64,000 bases of DNA from Azolla caroliniana (lineage: Eukaryota > Polypodiophyta): contig JBHGNT010000007.1 of NCBI GenBank assembly GCA_043228905.1, forward strand, positions 12,090,001 through 12,154,000, written 5' to 3'. A model generated the notes under the pieces. It saw nothing but the letters and a program-made list of their open reading frames with translations, was not told the origin of the DNA and made no database searches. This document shows, piece by piece, positions 48,851 through 59,758 of this stretch. Numbering within the stretch: position 1 is the stretch's first letter; each line of letters begins with the position of its first letter. Made by a program: the position numbers and the translations under genes.

Positions 48851-50480
48851 TAAGAATCATGTTTTGCGGTTCGGATACAACGAGTACATGGCGCATCATT
48901 ATGCGTACATGACCCGTGTAGCGGAAGTGCGTGAGCCGGAGAGCTACGCAGAAGCAGCTAAAGACGCGAATTGGCGTGCCGCGATGGAGGAAGAGATGCA
49001 TGCATTGGCGGAGAACGAGACCTAGGACCTGGTTGACGCACCAACAGGGGTAAAACCGATCGAGTGTAGGTGGGTGTACAAGGTCAAGTACAACACGGAT
49101 GGCTCGGTCAACCGGTACAAGGCTCGGCTAGTGGCAAAGGGCTACGCGTAGAAACACGGCATCGACTACGATGAGACGTTTGTGCCGGTCGCGAAAATGA
49201 CGACCGTCCGTGTTTTGCTCGCAGTAGCTGCGGTGAAGGGGTGGCACTTACATCAGATGGATGTAAAGAATGCGTTCTTGCAAGGTGACCTTGAGGAATA
49301 GGTGTACATGGTACAACCCCCCGGATTTCACTCTAGAACGAACTCCTCGGCAATATGCCGACTGACGAAGTCCCTTTACGAACTGAAGCAAGCCCCGCAT
49401 GCTTGGAACGCAAAGATCACGCAACAACTGCGTTAGATGGGCTTCGTCACGTCAAAATCGGACTCTTCCTTGTTCATCCGGAGAGGTCGACTCGGACCGG
49501 TTAGTATTTTACTATATGTTGATGACTTGGTCATCACCGGCGCCGACCTCGGTGAAATTGACCGCGTGAAGCTCCAGGTTGCGGCATCGTTCGACATGAA
49601 GGATCTGGGGGACCTTCATTACTTCCTCGGGATCGAAGTGATCCGTACCCCCGAAGGCATATTGATCAGCCAACGTCATTACGTGCTGAGTATGCTCTTC
49701 AAATTTGGGATGGCTGACTGTAACTCCGTCTCGACTCCTCTGGACAGAACCGTCAAGCTTCGTCCCGATATGGGAAAGGTATGTGACCCGACGAGGTTCC
49801 AAAAAATTGTCGGAAGCCTCATATACTTGACCATCACCCGACCCGACCTCAGTTATCCGGTCGGAGTGATCAATCAGTTCATGGCGCGACCTACCGAGGA
49901 GCACCTCCAGTGTGCGCAACGCATACTTCGGTATGTCCACGACACTAAGGACCGGGGACAGCTATATCGGACCGGTGTAGCCATGCAGTTAGTCGGCTAC
50001 ACCGATGCTTATTGGGCTGTCAACGCCACCGATCGCCGATCCACGTCTGGATACGCGTTCTCCCTCGGGAGTGCCGCGATCACGTGGAGCAGTAAGAAGC
50101 AGCCGACAGTTGCACTGTCGAGCACCGAAGTTGAGTACCGAGGAGCGGTTGTCGCGACATGCGAAGCCATATGGTTGAAGCGGCTGCTTAGGGACCTGCA
50201 AGAGGAGGTGTCAGATCCAACGCCGATCTACTGCGACAACCTCAGCAGTATCCAGCTCGCGAAAAACTCCGTTTTCCACGCACGGACCAAGCACATTGAG
50301 GTGCACTACCATTTCGTCCGTGAGCGTATCCTTTCCAGTGAAGTCGAACTTCAGTACGTTCCGACGGATCGGCAGACTGCCGACATCTTCACCAAGCCTC
50401 TTGGTCTGGACAAGTTGCGGCAATTCTCAGGTGCGCTCGGATTGCGTCACCTCGACGTGCCAAACTTGAGGGGGAGAATA
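48851..50480 (+). pseudogene. Copia-2 reverse transcriptase and RNase H
   Basis: EYMAHHYAYMTRVAEVREPE opens RT. YVDD is at 49515-49526 in an uninterrupted frame from 49437 (MGFVTSKSDSSLFIRR). RNase H has VALSSTEVEYRGAVVATCEA and [20 protein letters not shown] and ends [11 protein letters not shown]. Upstream TAG stops lie at 49023-49025 (Trp in Copia-1), 49148-49150 (GYA-stop-KHG, shared with Copia-3), 49300 and 49435. AACTTGAGGGGGAGA at 50464-50478 resembles the polypurine tract. Confidence 0.94.
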
Positions 50481-51005
50481 GTCCCGAACGACCAAGCAAG
50501 GCAGTAGGAAAGGAGCAGAGACCGTGACACCGAGTCGGTTGACTCTGTTGGCAAGTTGGACTCCGAATCGGCTGAAGAAGCCGAGGGCGGACCCGCGGAA
50601 AATTCTGGAAGCGGACAGAAGGGGAGCAACCAAAGGAGAGAGCCGAAGCCAACCACGCTTGGGGAAGATGACACCACCGAGGGCGAGAAGACCGAAGACG
50701 AGTTGGAGACAACCAACTCGGACGAGAGCGAAAACCGATCGGAGGTAGCCGAGTCAGTTCGGATGTTTGATTCAGATACGTTGAATCAACCGAGGCCCAA
50801 GCGGAAGAAAAGGCAGCAGGAGAAGTTTCAACGCCACAACAACAGAAGAGCTTATAAGGGCCACAAGAGTAGACAAGCCGACCGGAAGGGTCGAAGCGCG
50901 CGGAGTCAAACAGGCCGTGGAGCGCGAGCGAGGCATGAAGCCAGGAGGAACCGACGCTTTGAGCCCGAAGATCCCGAAAAGCCTCAAGTTGAGCTTGAGG
51001 GGGAG
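50481..51005 (+). pseudogene. Copia-2 C-terminal extension
   Basis: The frame continues from RNase H through one TAG (50505-50507, CAG in Copia-1) and then runs open to the stop at 51009-51011 in the LTR. It encodes SAEEAEGGPAENSGSG, EDELETTNSDESENRSEVAE, SVRMFDSDTLNQPRPKRKKR and an Arg-rich tail (HKSRQADRKGRSARS, RARHEARRNRR). Its last codons (VELEGEC) overlap the polypurine tract. About 180 residues; no known domain recognised. An acidic-then-basic layout suggests nucleic-acid binding or nuclear import, which is inference. Confidence 0.82.
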
Positions 51006-51405
51006 TGTTGAGAGACAAGCTCAACATCGGCCGGATCGGCTGAAGAAGCTGAGGACCGGATCGGTTGGGACCGATCGGTTAGGCCGAGTGCGTAAACCGG
51101 GAGGCCGTTAGGAAAGATATTCCGTGAGGAATATATCTAGGAGTTAGTGTAGGAGCTCTTAATGAGTACAGAAGTACTGTCAGTACTTCGGTCAGTCCTT
51201 CTAGGACTTGTATAAAGGTGTTCATTGAACACACATATGTATAGTGTGGTGAATAGAGTGTTGAATATAGTTCTTGTGGTTTTCCTCTCTCTTACTCTCT
51301 CTGTCTCTCCCGTGTATACTGCGTAAAGCTCAAGCTCTCCATTAAACCTGAGCGTTCTTCCTTTTGTTCAGTCTTCATACTTGCATCCGCACGCTACTTT
51401 CTACA
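51006..51405 (+). repeat. Copia-2 3' LTR
   Basis: TGTTGAGAGAC to TTTCTACA, preceded by the polypurine tract CTTGAGGGGGAG and followed by GAGAC. Confidence 0.95.
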
Positions 51406-51410
51406 GAGAC

Positions 51411-52250
51411 GAATTGTGGTCCACGGTCGCTAATGATACTATCGGGAAGGCCATGATGCCGACATACTTCACACATGACAGTTTCGGCGGTATCCTCACT
51501 AGAGATTTCCTTAGTACATGGCAGGCAATGGGCCATCTTCGTATATCGATCTACTATTGTTAAGATCGCATCGAATCCCTTAGAGACCGGAAGAGGAATA
51601 GATGGCTACGGCTTGCTTGGAATTGGTAATGGTTCTAATAAACCATATGGATGATGCCTTGGCATTTTTGCTCTGCAACATGTATCACAAGTCCAAACAA
51701 AATCTTCGACAAATTGTTGCATATGGGGCCACTAGAATGATCATTGTACTAAATCTAATTTTTTAGTACTATCAAAATGTCGAGTTGTATATGTGTCATG
51801 ACCGTTTTAGACTACTCGAAGGCAACAAGAACCATTAGGAACATACAAGATTTTCTTAAAGATTAGTAATCCATCATGACATTCGAATTGTCGATAGTCC
51901 GTACCTAGTTGTTGCGACGATTATGAACAAGATGCTTGAGAGGGATCAATTTGTGCTAGAATGGCTTGAGCAAAAAAATCTATCTTCACGTCCTCACGTA
52001 TGGTATCGATAACGTGGGAATCCAAGGGCATACCGAAGACCTGCATTGCCTGCAGTCGTGCTGGTCCCAGGATTACTTCCTTTTGGTTATCGAAAGCTGG
52101 CTCGCGAGGATGCGGTGCTAGATATGAGCGTCGTGATAATGCATCTGCCTTCCCTTGTTGCTTACGCGGACGATATGTAGTTTTGAAGTCGAAACGAGTG
52201 AGGAATTGGGGCACACTAAGCTTGATGTCGATTTAGCACACGAGCATTCT
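51411..52250 (-). pseudogene. Chromovirus-E integrase N-terminal half and RNase H end
   Basis: From 52214 down: LTRFDFKTTYRPRKQQGKAD and ALSRRSYL close RNase H. A spacer leads to the zinc region (WPHMQQFVEDFVWTCDTC near 51720-51670). The core follows: IPLPVSKGFDAILTIVDRYT, KMAHCLPC, and SDRGPQFV at the border of Copia-2. Stops are frequent (several TAG/TGA). Confidence 0.85.
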
Positions 52251-53152
52251 AGTAGTAGGCAAGGTTTTTGTGATCACTGAATACGGTGACTGAATGAGAA
52301 GATCCCTCTAGAAAATGCCTCCATTGCGTAAAAGAGTCCACTATTGCTAATAGCTCCTTATCATGAATTTCATAGTTGATTTCGGCAGCGTCAAACTTGC
52401 GTGAGTGGAAAGCCACAAGATGGAGCTTTTCATCACCGCCTTGTTGTGACAGAATGTTACCCAACGCGAAATCCGACACGTCTGCTTCGATGGTGAATGG
52501 TTTCTTCGAATCAACATGAGCCAGAATAGGAGCTGATGTAAATGCCTTCTTAAGACCCTCAAAAGCTATGTCTACTTCTTCAGACCAAATGAACGATTGT
52601 CCCTTCCTGGTGATCTGTGTGAGAGGCAGAACAAGGTTTGAGTAATCTTGTATAAATTTGTAGTAGAAATTTGCAAATCCTAAAAAGCATTGCACATCTC
52701 ACAATGAACGCGGAGTCTGCCACTCTACCACCGTTTTGAACTTAAGTAGATCCATGGAGATGAGTTCTAAGGAAATGATAGCCCAGAAATTCTACGTGGT
52801 TGCACTCAAAACTACATTTTTCTAGCTCCTCGTAAGTCGTTCTTTGTGAAGAACCTTGCACCATTGATCCATTCTAAAAGACTTGAGATAAGGGGAAGTG
52901 CGTACCTATTCCTAAGGGTGATCTTATTCAAGCCACGGTAATCTACGACGAGACGAAGTGATCCATCCTTTTTCTTGACGAAGAAAATGGATGCGCCGGC
53001 TGGAGATTTCGAATGTCGAATGAAACCATAAATGCCAAATTTTCCTCTATATAGGCTCAAAGGACTTCCCCATGGTGGCTCTTTTCCCGGTTGTAAATCG
53101 ATGGGGCAATCATATGGTCGATGGTGAGGAAGTGTATTGGCTTGTACTTTAT
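52251..53152 (-). pseudogene. Chromovirus-E reverse transcriptase and RNase H with RT core deleted
   Basis: From 53152: DKVQANTLPHHRPYDCPIDL, then KSPAGASIFFVKKKDGSLRL, VVDYRGLNKITLRNRYALPL, then FFTKNDLRG at about 52835. The next residues (ELEKCSFECNHVEFLGY) belong to the end of the palm, so roughly 250 bp that should include the YLDD motif are gone. RNase H is at 52695-52249 (PFTIEADVSDFALGNILSQQ, TVFSDHKNLAYY). The segment after GIYGF near 53030 also deviates. Confidence 0.88.
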
Positions 53153-53157
53153 CGAAC

Positions 53158-53547
53158 TGTTGAGAATCAAGCTCAACTTGGTCTAGTGTGTGAACTCACC
53201 TTGAGAGTGAATAAACACTCCAACGATCAAGAGTGACCACTATGTCACCACTTTGTATTCTAGCATTTAGTATGAGTCATAGAATCATATTCTATGACAC
53301 ATAACTTATGAGCTTTCACATTCCCCATGCTCCATGAGTCTTGTGGTTAATGAAGAGAGAGGGTGACTATATAAAGCACCCTCCTCCCACTTTGTATAAT
53401 GTTGAGTCTTTCTCCTTTGTTAATATACTCTTACCTTGCGTATTCTGTGTCTTATTCCTTGTCTCTCTCTCACTCTCTCTCTGTCTCATACACACACATA
53501 ACTCATATCTCTTCCACTTCACAAGAATCCATATCCGATTCTTTACA
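53158..53547 (+). repeat. Solo LTR of a copia element
   Basis: 390 bp from TGTTGAGAATCAAGCTCAAC to CGATTCTTTACA. Flanks are CGAAC (53153-53157) and TGAAC (53548-53552), one C to T change apart; removing the insert restores the chromovirus frame (NLFDKVQANTLP). It starts like the Copia-1/2/3 LTRs but the rest differs (ACTATATAAAGCACC near 53370), so it is another copia family. No internal sequence remains: LTR-LTR recombination. Confidence 0.9.
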
Positions 53548-53552
53548 TGAAC

Positions 53553-54343
53553 AAATTGGCATAATGACAATACTTCTCTAGAAGTTGAACGGTGGACTCC
53601 TCTTTAGTGGTGTTGGAGGGTTCTATTGATATTGCGAAGAGAAACATTTCTTCCTTGAGTCTTCCTCAGGCAACTGATGTAGCGAAATAGTTGCAATCTT
53701 ATGAGTAGATGCTTGGGTTTGCCAATACTAGATTTCCCTTGTTCTCCAATCTATGTCTGGGTAATGTAATTTGAACCATGGTAATCCCAAAACAATAGGA
53801 TAGTCTGGGATACTAATTATATTAAAGGATACTACACACGCTAAATTATCTAGGACAATATTAACGGGCTTTGACTCTTCTATGATATTTCTGGAAGCAA
53901 TGGGACCACCATCAATGACTATTACAAAGGCTGGACACGGGAGTTTTCTTAGGGATATTTGATGAGTTGCCTACTAAACCCACTCGTGATGCATCGGTGG
54001 GATATCGGGAAGGATGCATTTGAATGACTAATCGTACCTAATTAAGGAATCCTCTAAACTGCGATCGCGTTCCATCAAATTTCATGGGAAGGCCAATCTT
54101 GGATTCTTTATGAACCCCTTGCATACTGGGTCCTTGTTGCATCGTGACTATGGTTTCTTCGAGCTGTTGCACACGTAACGCTAGTTCCCCATGTTGTTGT
54201 TACGTTTGCTGCTTCTCTAAGGAGATTTGTTGAAGCTCCCCCAACAGTCGTTGATTTTCTTGTTCCAATGCGACAAACTTCTCTTTCAAGCATTGCAACT
54301 CTGAAAAAACGGATTGATATTCTTGAGCGCTAATAGTGGCCAT
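53553..54343 (-). pseudogene. Chromovirus-E gag start fused to protease by deletion
   Basis: Gag begins at 54343 (MATISAQEYQSVFSELQCLK, FVALEQENQRLLGELQQIS) and resembles chromovirus-2 gag. After SRVGLVGN near 53975 the sequence jum​ps to the middle of protease (DGGPIASRNIIEESKPVNIV, PDYPIVLGLPWFKLHYPDID). Most of gag including the zinc knuckle, and the protease Asp-Ser-Gly, are deleted. Several stops follow. Confidence 0.83.
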
Positions 54344-54435
54344 AGTATGAGACAAAAGAGGAATAAGAGATTAGTATGAATGGAGGGAGAAGTAAGAAGA
54401 TAAAGGAAGAGAAGGGGACCAAAATCGGTTCAAAC

Positions 54436-54521
54436 TGTGAGGAATAGTACTAAGATAGAGAAGTATTGTCAGGAACAGTACTAAGATACGGAATTAGTAC
54501 TAAAAGATTAGGATTAGTACT
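54436..54521 (-). repeat. Chromovirus-E 5' LTR, inner part
   Basis: TGTGAGGAATAGTACTAAGA matches the 3' LTR start at 45155. It is interrupted by Copia-3 at GTACT and resumes at 60155. The 92 bp between the gag start and here (54344-54435) are pyrimidine-rich on the minus strand, with TTTGAACCGATTTTGG next to the LTR as possible primer site. Confidence 0.85.
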
Positions 54522-54922
54522 TGTTGAGAGACAAGCTCAACATTCGTGCGTAATACGATGCGTAACCCAGTGTGTAGACTGGGTCCGTAAATCGGTACAC
54601 ATAACATGGCCGTATCGGTGTGAAAACCGCGAGGCCATTGGGAAGTTATTCCTTGTAAGGAATAATTTTGGGAGTTAGTGTAGTAGGCTCATTTATGAGT
54701 GGTCAATTACTGTCAGTACTTGTGTCAGCCCTATTGTCAGGGCTTGTATAAAAGGTGGTCACTGAGCACAGTTTATGTACATATTGAGTATTATTTTGAA
54801 TTGAGTGTCTGTGTGTTCTCTCTCTTTGTCTCTCCCGCGTACTGTGTATATTCAAACTCTCCATTAAACGTGCGTATTTTCTGTGTTCGGTTTTCTATTG
54901 CTTCCGCACATAATCTTTTTCA
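54522..54922 (+). repeat. Copia-3 5' LTR and primer-binding site
   Basis: TGTTGAGAGACAAGCTCAAC to ATCTTTTTCA, followed by TGGTATTAGAGC (54923-54934), the initiator tRNA-Met site with one C to T. Dyads are TTATTCC-TTGTAA-GGAATAA and AGCCCT-ATTGTC-AGGGCT, then TTGTATAAAAGG. Confidence 0.93.
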
Positions 54923-55006
54923 TGGTATTAGAGCGCGAGGGTTGAGAACCTCTGCAACTGACATAGCTTGAAAAGAAAACTAACCAAGAAGAACAGGAAA
55001 AACAAA

Positions 55007-55980
55007 ATGGATAGAGGCATGGCTAGCTCGCTTCCTACCGAGAAGCTCGACAGAAACAACTACACGTCTTGGTCCTACAAGATGCACCAGTACCTGCTCG
55101 GGCACGGTTACTGGAGCCATGTTGACGGAGCAAATAACACAGCACCCGAATCGATACACAGAGATTTCCCGGCGTGGGAATAGTTGATGAGCAGAGTACT
55201 GTACTGCTTCGCGTCTTGTGTGGGCGAACAACTCCTGAGCTATATTCGGGATGCAAAAACACCAAAGGATGCTTGGGGAAATCTGAAGAAGATCTTCGCC
55301 GCAAGCACCACAGCCAGGAACCTTCAACTCCGACATGAGCTGAGCAATTTACGACAACGCAACTTGTAGGTGGGTGATTACACCTCGAAGATCAAAGAGA
55401 TATGCGACTCCTTAGCCTCTATCGATGTGAACGTCGAGGATGGCGAGATGGTGCAAATCTGTCTCGGGGGACTGGCATTGAAGTTCGGAGCGTTCCAAAC
55501 TGCTATGTGTACACGGGAGAATATGCCGTCGTTTTTCGACTTACAGTCGATGCTCCTTATAGAGCAAAACCACGCAGGTGCGTCGACAAGTACGCATGCC
55601 GACAACAAGATGTTGTACACGGAGGGAGATAGGCCCAGTTGTCATGGCGGACGAGGCTAGTCAGCATGCAATAGAGGTGGCCGACGGGATCAAGGAAGAA
55701 GGCACCGAAGTGATGCCGACAGCAATTCTGGACGCTCCAGAAATAGGGGGAGTGAAGGCGATGAGAACCGGCAAGGGAAATCTGTCGCGGAATGCTGGTA
55801 TTGTGGCAAAAAAGCCCACAAGGAGAGCGAGTGCTGGAAGAAGCGCGCCGATTTGGAGAGGATTGGATCTAGATCAGGTTCTGGACAGACCGACAAAGGA
55901 AATCGGCAGCGATCGCACTATGCCGAAGGATCTAGAAAATGGTCAGTCTTCGTGACAAGACACGAAGCAAACTCGATGAA
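55007..55980 (+). pseudogene. Copia-3 gag
   Basis: MDRGMASSLPTEKLDRNNYT opens gag. TAG stops at 55181-55183 (Gln in Copia-2) and 55367-55369 (Ser in Copia-2) break the capsid-like region (SCVGEQLLSYIRDAKTPKDA, YTSKIKEICDSLASIDVNVE). The zinc knuckle reads CWYCGKKAHKESEC near 55793-55835, with Ala for Gly at position 7 and all four zinc ligands kept, but in a shifted frame relative to the start. Confidence 0.92.
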
Positions 55981-57600
55981 GAAGATCACCCTAAAGTCGA
56001 ACAAGGTGTGGTACGTCGACTCCGGCGCATCAAACCACATGACGTGCCACAAGGAGTGGTTCTCGTACCTGGAAAAACCGATGCAACCGGGAGTAGTCGC
56101 AACCGGAGACGACACTCGACATCCGATCACGAATGTCGGTGAAGTTCCCTTGAGCCATGTCGGGAAGAAAGGGAAACTTATGAACGTGTTACACATCCCG
56201 ACAATCACGAAGAATCTGGTGTCGGTCGGGCAGATCGTCGACCAGGGGATGCAAGTCCGGTTCACGCATCTTGGGTGCTTCATCGAGGAAGAAGGCCGAG
56301 TTATTGCGCAAGGGTGTAGAGACGGGAGGATGTTTATCCTTGACTATAGTGACGGTGGCACCACAATGTTCACGAAAGGAGAAAAAGTCGAGTTGGATAT
56401 CAACTTATGGCACAAGCGGATAGGCCACGTCAACTATCAACGGCTTCAAGACCTGCAATTGAAACAGGTGGTGTTCGGATTGCCCAAATTTAGTGGCCGG
56501 AAGGCATGAATTTGTGAAGTCTACAAGCTAGGGAAGCAACACTGACTTCCTTTCCTTAACGAGCGTAACCGGAGTCGGAACAAGCTCGACTTGATACATT
56601 CCGATGTATGGGGCCCGGCACAAAACGTTAATCTTGGCGGAAGTCGATATTTTGTTTCCTTCATCGACGACTATACGCGGCACACGTGGATCTACCTCAT
56701 CGAGAAGGAGAGTGAAGTCTTCGACTATTTCCGGGACCTCAATGGGTTCGTGGAAATGGAAACAGGACGAAAGATCAAGTGCTTGTGGTCGGATGGCGGA
56801 AAAGAGTAGTTCTCCGATCAATTCAACGGATATCTGCAACAGATGGGAATTCGGCGCGAATTCAGTTGTAGATACACGCCGGAGCAAAACGGCGTGGCCG
56901 AGAGGAAAAACCGGTCAATTGTAGAAGCGGCACGGACAATGCTAGAGGAGAAGAGCTTGCCCAAGTTCTATTGGGACGAGGCAGTACAAACTGCGGTGTA
57001 CATTCAGAATCGGATCGGAGAAAAAGTGTCAACGCATGAGCTGTTTTTCGGAAGGAAGCCGAATTTGCGACACTTGAGAGTTTTCGGTAGCATTGTATAT
57101 GTGCATGTGCCGAAGGAGAAATGGAGGAAGTTGGACGTGAAAGCTGAGAAGTGTATCTTCGTCGGTTATTCAGACGAGCAGAAGGGCTATAAGTGTTATA
57201 ACCCTTGCACCAAACAAGCGCGCGTGAGCCGCGACGTCACCTCTAATCCGAGTTCTGATGATGAGGTCAGCGAGGCCAAGATGCCTCCGGATGAGCCTGA
57301 AATCGGGACCCGCGAAGAGAGTCTGATTTCTTTTCGGTTAAGCGGACTGGATGGACAACTGAGTCAGTTCGACCAGTCTGATGAAGAGTCGGCGAGTAGT
57401 GGAGACTCGGACGTCCATTCCCTACGAAGGAAGCCGAGGAGACGGCTTACGCGCAAGGAAAAAGGGAAGAAGAATGTGTCGGATTACGGCTCGAATAAGA
57501 ACGAGTCGAATCGATGCGTGTACGACTCCGAGCGAAGTCCGCGTCGGCTAAGATAGCCTCAACATCGGCTAATGAGCAATTGTGTGGAAGACCCTAAACC
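55981..57600 (+). pseudogene. Copia-3 protease and integrase
   Basis: Protease: VWYVDSGASNHMTCHKEWFS, Asp-Ser-Gly at 56017-56025. Pre-integrase: LWHKRIGHVNYQRLQDLQLK. Integrase: DLIHSDVWGPAQNVNLGGSR, YFVSFIDDYTRHTWIYLIEK, KIKCLWSDGGKE-stop, YTPEQNGVAERKNRSIVEAA, FYWDEAVQTAVYIQNRIGEK. Stops near 56507, 56543 and 56807. The linker at 57230-57560 has SDEESASSGDSDVHS and a basic run RRKPRRRLTRKEKGKKN. Confidence 0.93.
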
Positions 57601-59240
57601 CTACCTGCCAGAAGAACCCTGTTGTGCAGTTCGGATACAATGAGTACATGGCGCATCACTATGCGTACATGACCCACGTAGCGGAAGTGCGTGGGCCGGA
57701 GAGCTATGCAGAAGCGGCGAAGGACGCAAATTGGCGCACCGCAATGGAGGAAGAGATGCACGCATTAGAGGAGAAGGAAACCTGGGACCTGGTTGACGCA
57801 CCGAAAGGTGTGAAGCCGATTGGATGTAGGTGGGTGTACAAGGTCAAGTACAACACTGACGGCTCGGTCAACTGATACAAGGCCCGGTTAGTAGCGAAAG
57901 GCTACGCGTAGAAACACGACATTGACTACGATGAGACGTTTGCGTTGGTCACGAAGATGACGACCGTCCATGTTTTGCTCGCGGTACTGCAACAAAGGGG
58001 TGGCATTTACATCAGATGGATGTAAAGAATGCATTCCTGCAAGGTGAGCTTGAGGAACAGGTGTACATGGTACAGCCCCCCGGATTTCACTCCGGAACGA
58101 ACACCTCGGCGGTGTGTCGATTGAAGAAGTCCCTTTATGAACTAAAGCAAGACGCACCTGCCTAGAACACGAAGATCACGCAACGATTGCGTTGGTTGGG
58201 CTTTGCGACGTCAAAATCGGACTCCTCACTGTTCATCCGGAAAGGTCGACCCGGGCCGGTTAGCATTTTACTTTATGTTGATGACTTGGTCATCACCGGC
58301 GCCGACCTAGGTGAGATTGACCGCGTGAAGCTCCAGCTTGCGGCATCATTCGACATGAAGGATCTGGGGGACCTTCATTACTTCCTCGGGATCGAAGTGA
58401 TCCGCACCTCCAAAGGCATACTGATCAGCCAACGACATTACGTGCTGAGTATGCTCTTCAAATTTGGGATGGCTGACTGTAAGTCCGTCTCGACTCCTCT
58501 CGATAGAACCGTCAAGCTTCGCCCTGATTCTGGAAAGGTATGCAACCCGATGAGGTTCCGACAGATAGTCGGAAGCCTTATATACTTGACCATCACCCGA
58601 CCAGATCTCAGCTACCCGGTCGGGGAGATTAGTCAGTTAATGGCGTGACCAATCAAGGAGCACCTTTAGTGCGCACAATGCGTACTCCGGTACGTGAGTG
58701 GCACTAAGGACCGGGGGCTACTATATCGGACCGATACTGCCACATAGTTGGTCGGTTACACCGATGCTGATTGGGACGGAAACGCTGTCGATCGCCGATC
58801 CACGTCTGGTTTCACGTTCTCTCTTGGGAGTGTTGCGATCGCGTGGAGTAGCAAGAAGCAGCCGACATTTGCGTTGTCAAGCACCGAAACCGAGTATCGA
58901 GGAGCGGCTGTCGCGACATGCGAAGCCATATGGTTGAAGCGACTACTTAAGGACCTACAAGTGGAGGTATCCGTTCCAACGACAATCTACTCTGGTAACC
59001 TCCGCAACATCCAGCTAGCTAAGAACCTCGTCTTCCATGCGCGGACTAAGCACATTGAGGTGCACTACCATTTCGTCTGTGAGCGTGTTCTCTCCGGTGA
59101 AATCGAACTTCAATATGTTCCAACGAATCGGCAGAACGCCGACATCTTCACCAAGCCTCTTGGTCTGGAAAAGTTGCGGCAATTCTCGGGTGCGCTTGGG
59201 TTGCGTCACCTCGACGTGCCGAACTTGAGGGGGAGAGACG
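57601..59240 (+). pseudogene. Copia-3 reverse transcriptase and RNase H
   Basis: EYMAHHYAYMTHVAEVRGPE opens RT; YVDD is at 58274-58285. RNase H has [20 protein letters not shown] and [20 protein letters not shown] and ends [13 protein letters not shown]. Stops include TGA near 57874, TAG at 57908-57910 (same codon as in Copia-2) and TGA near 58646. A one-base loss near 57988 shifts the frame. AACTTGAGGGGGAGA recurs at 59222-59236. Confidence 0.93.
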
Positions 59241-59758
59241 TCCATGATGACCACGGAAGGAAGCAAGAAAGGAGCGGAAAAGACTGTGACACCGAGTTGG
59301 ATGACGAATTCGATTTCGGATCGGCTGAAGAAACCGAGGGCGGATCCGCGGAAGAGTCCGAAAGCGGACATAAGGGGAGTAGTCGAAAGAAAGAGCCGAA
59401 GCCAACCTAGCGTGGGGGAGACGAAGCCATCAAGGGCGAGAGGACCGAAGACGACTTGGAGATAGCCTACTCGGACGAGAGTGAAAACCGATCGGAGGAA
59501 GCCGAGTCGGTTCAAATGTTTGATTCGGATACGTTGAATCAACCAAGGGCCAAGCGGAAGAGAAGGCGGCAGAAGAGGCGCCAACACCGCAACCGCAAGG
59601 AAGCTCAGAAGGGCCGTGTAAGCAAACAAGCCGACCGGAAGGGTCGAGGTGCGCGGAATTGAACGGGTCGAGGAGTGTGAGCGAGGCGTGACACCAGAAG
59701 GAACCAGAGCGTAGATCCGGCAGAGTAGGTGGAACCTCAAGTTGAGCTTGAGGGGGAG
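59241..59758 (+). pseudogene. Copia-3 C-terminal extension
   Basis: In frame with RNase [21 protein letters not shown], then stop, EDDLEIAYSDESENRSEEAE, SVQMFDSDTLNQPRAKRKRR, and an Arg/Lys-rich tail (GRVSKQADRKGRGARN), ending VELEGEC at the polypurine tract. Three or four TAG/TGA stops. The MFDSDTLNQPR segment is nearly identical in all three elements. Confidence 0.82.

Larger units (their letters stand above)
45760..51405 (+). mobile_element. Copia-2, full-length Ty1/copia element
   Basis: Two 400-bp LTRs with about 20 differences by eye, mostly transitions, and a perfect GAGAC duplication at 45755-45759 and 51406-51410. It interrupts the integrase of chromovirus-E between SDRGPQFV and KFCKH. 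Domain order is gag, protease, integrase, RT, RNase H and the C-terminal extension. It is of the same family as Copia-1 and Copia-3. Confidence 0.96.
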
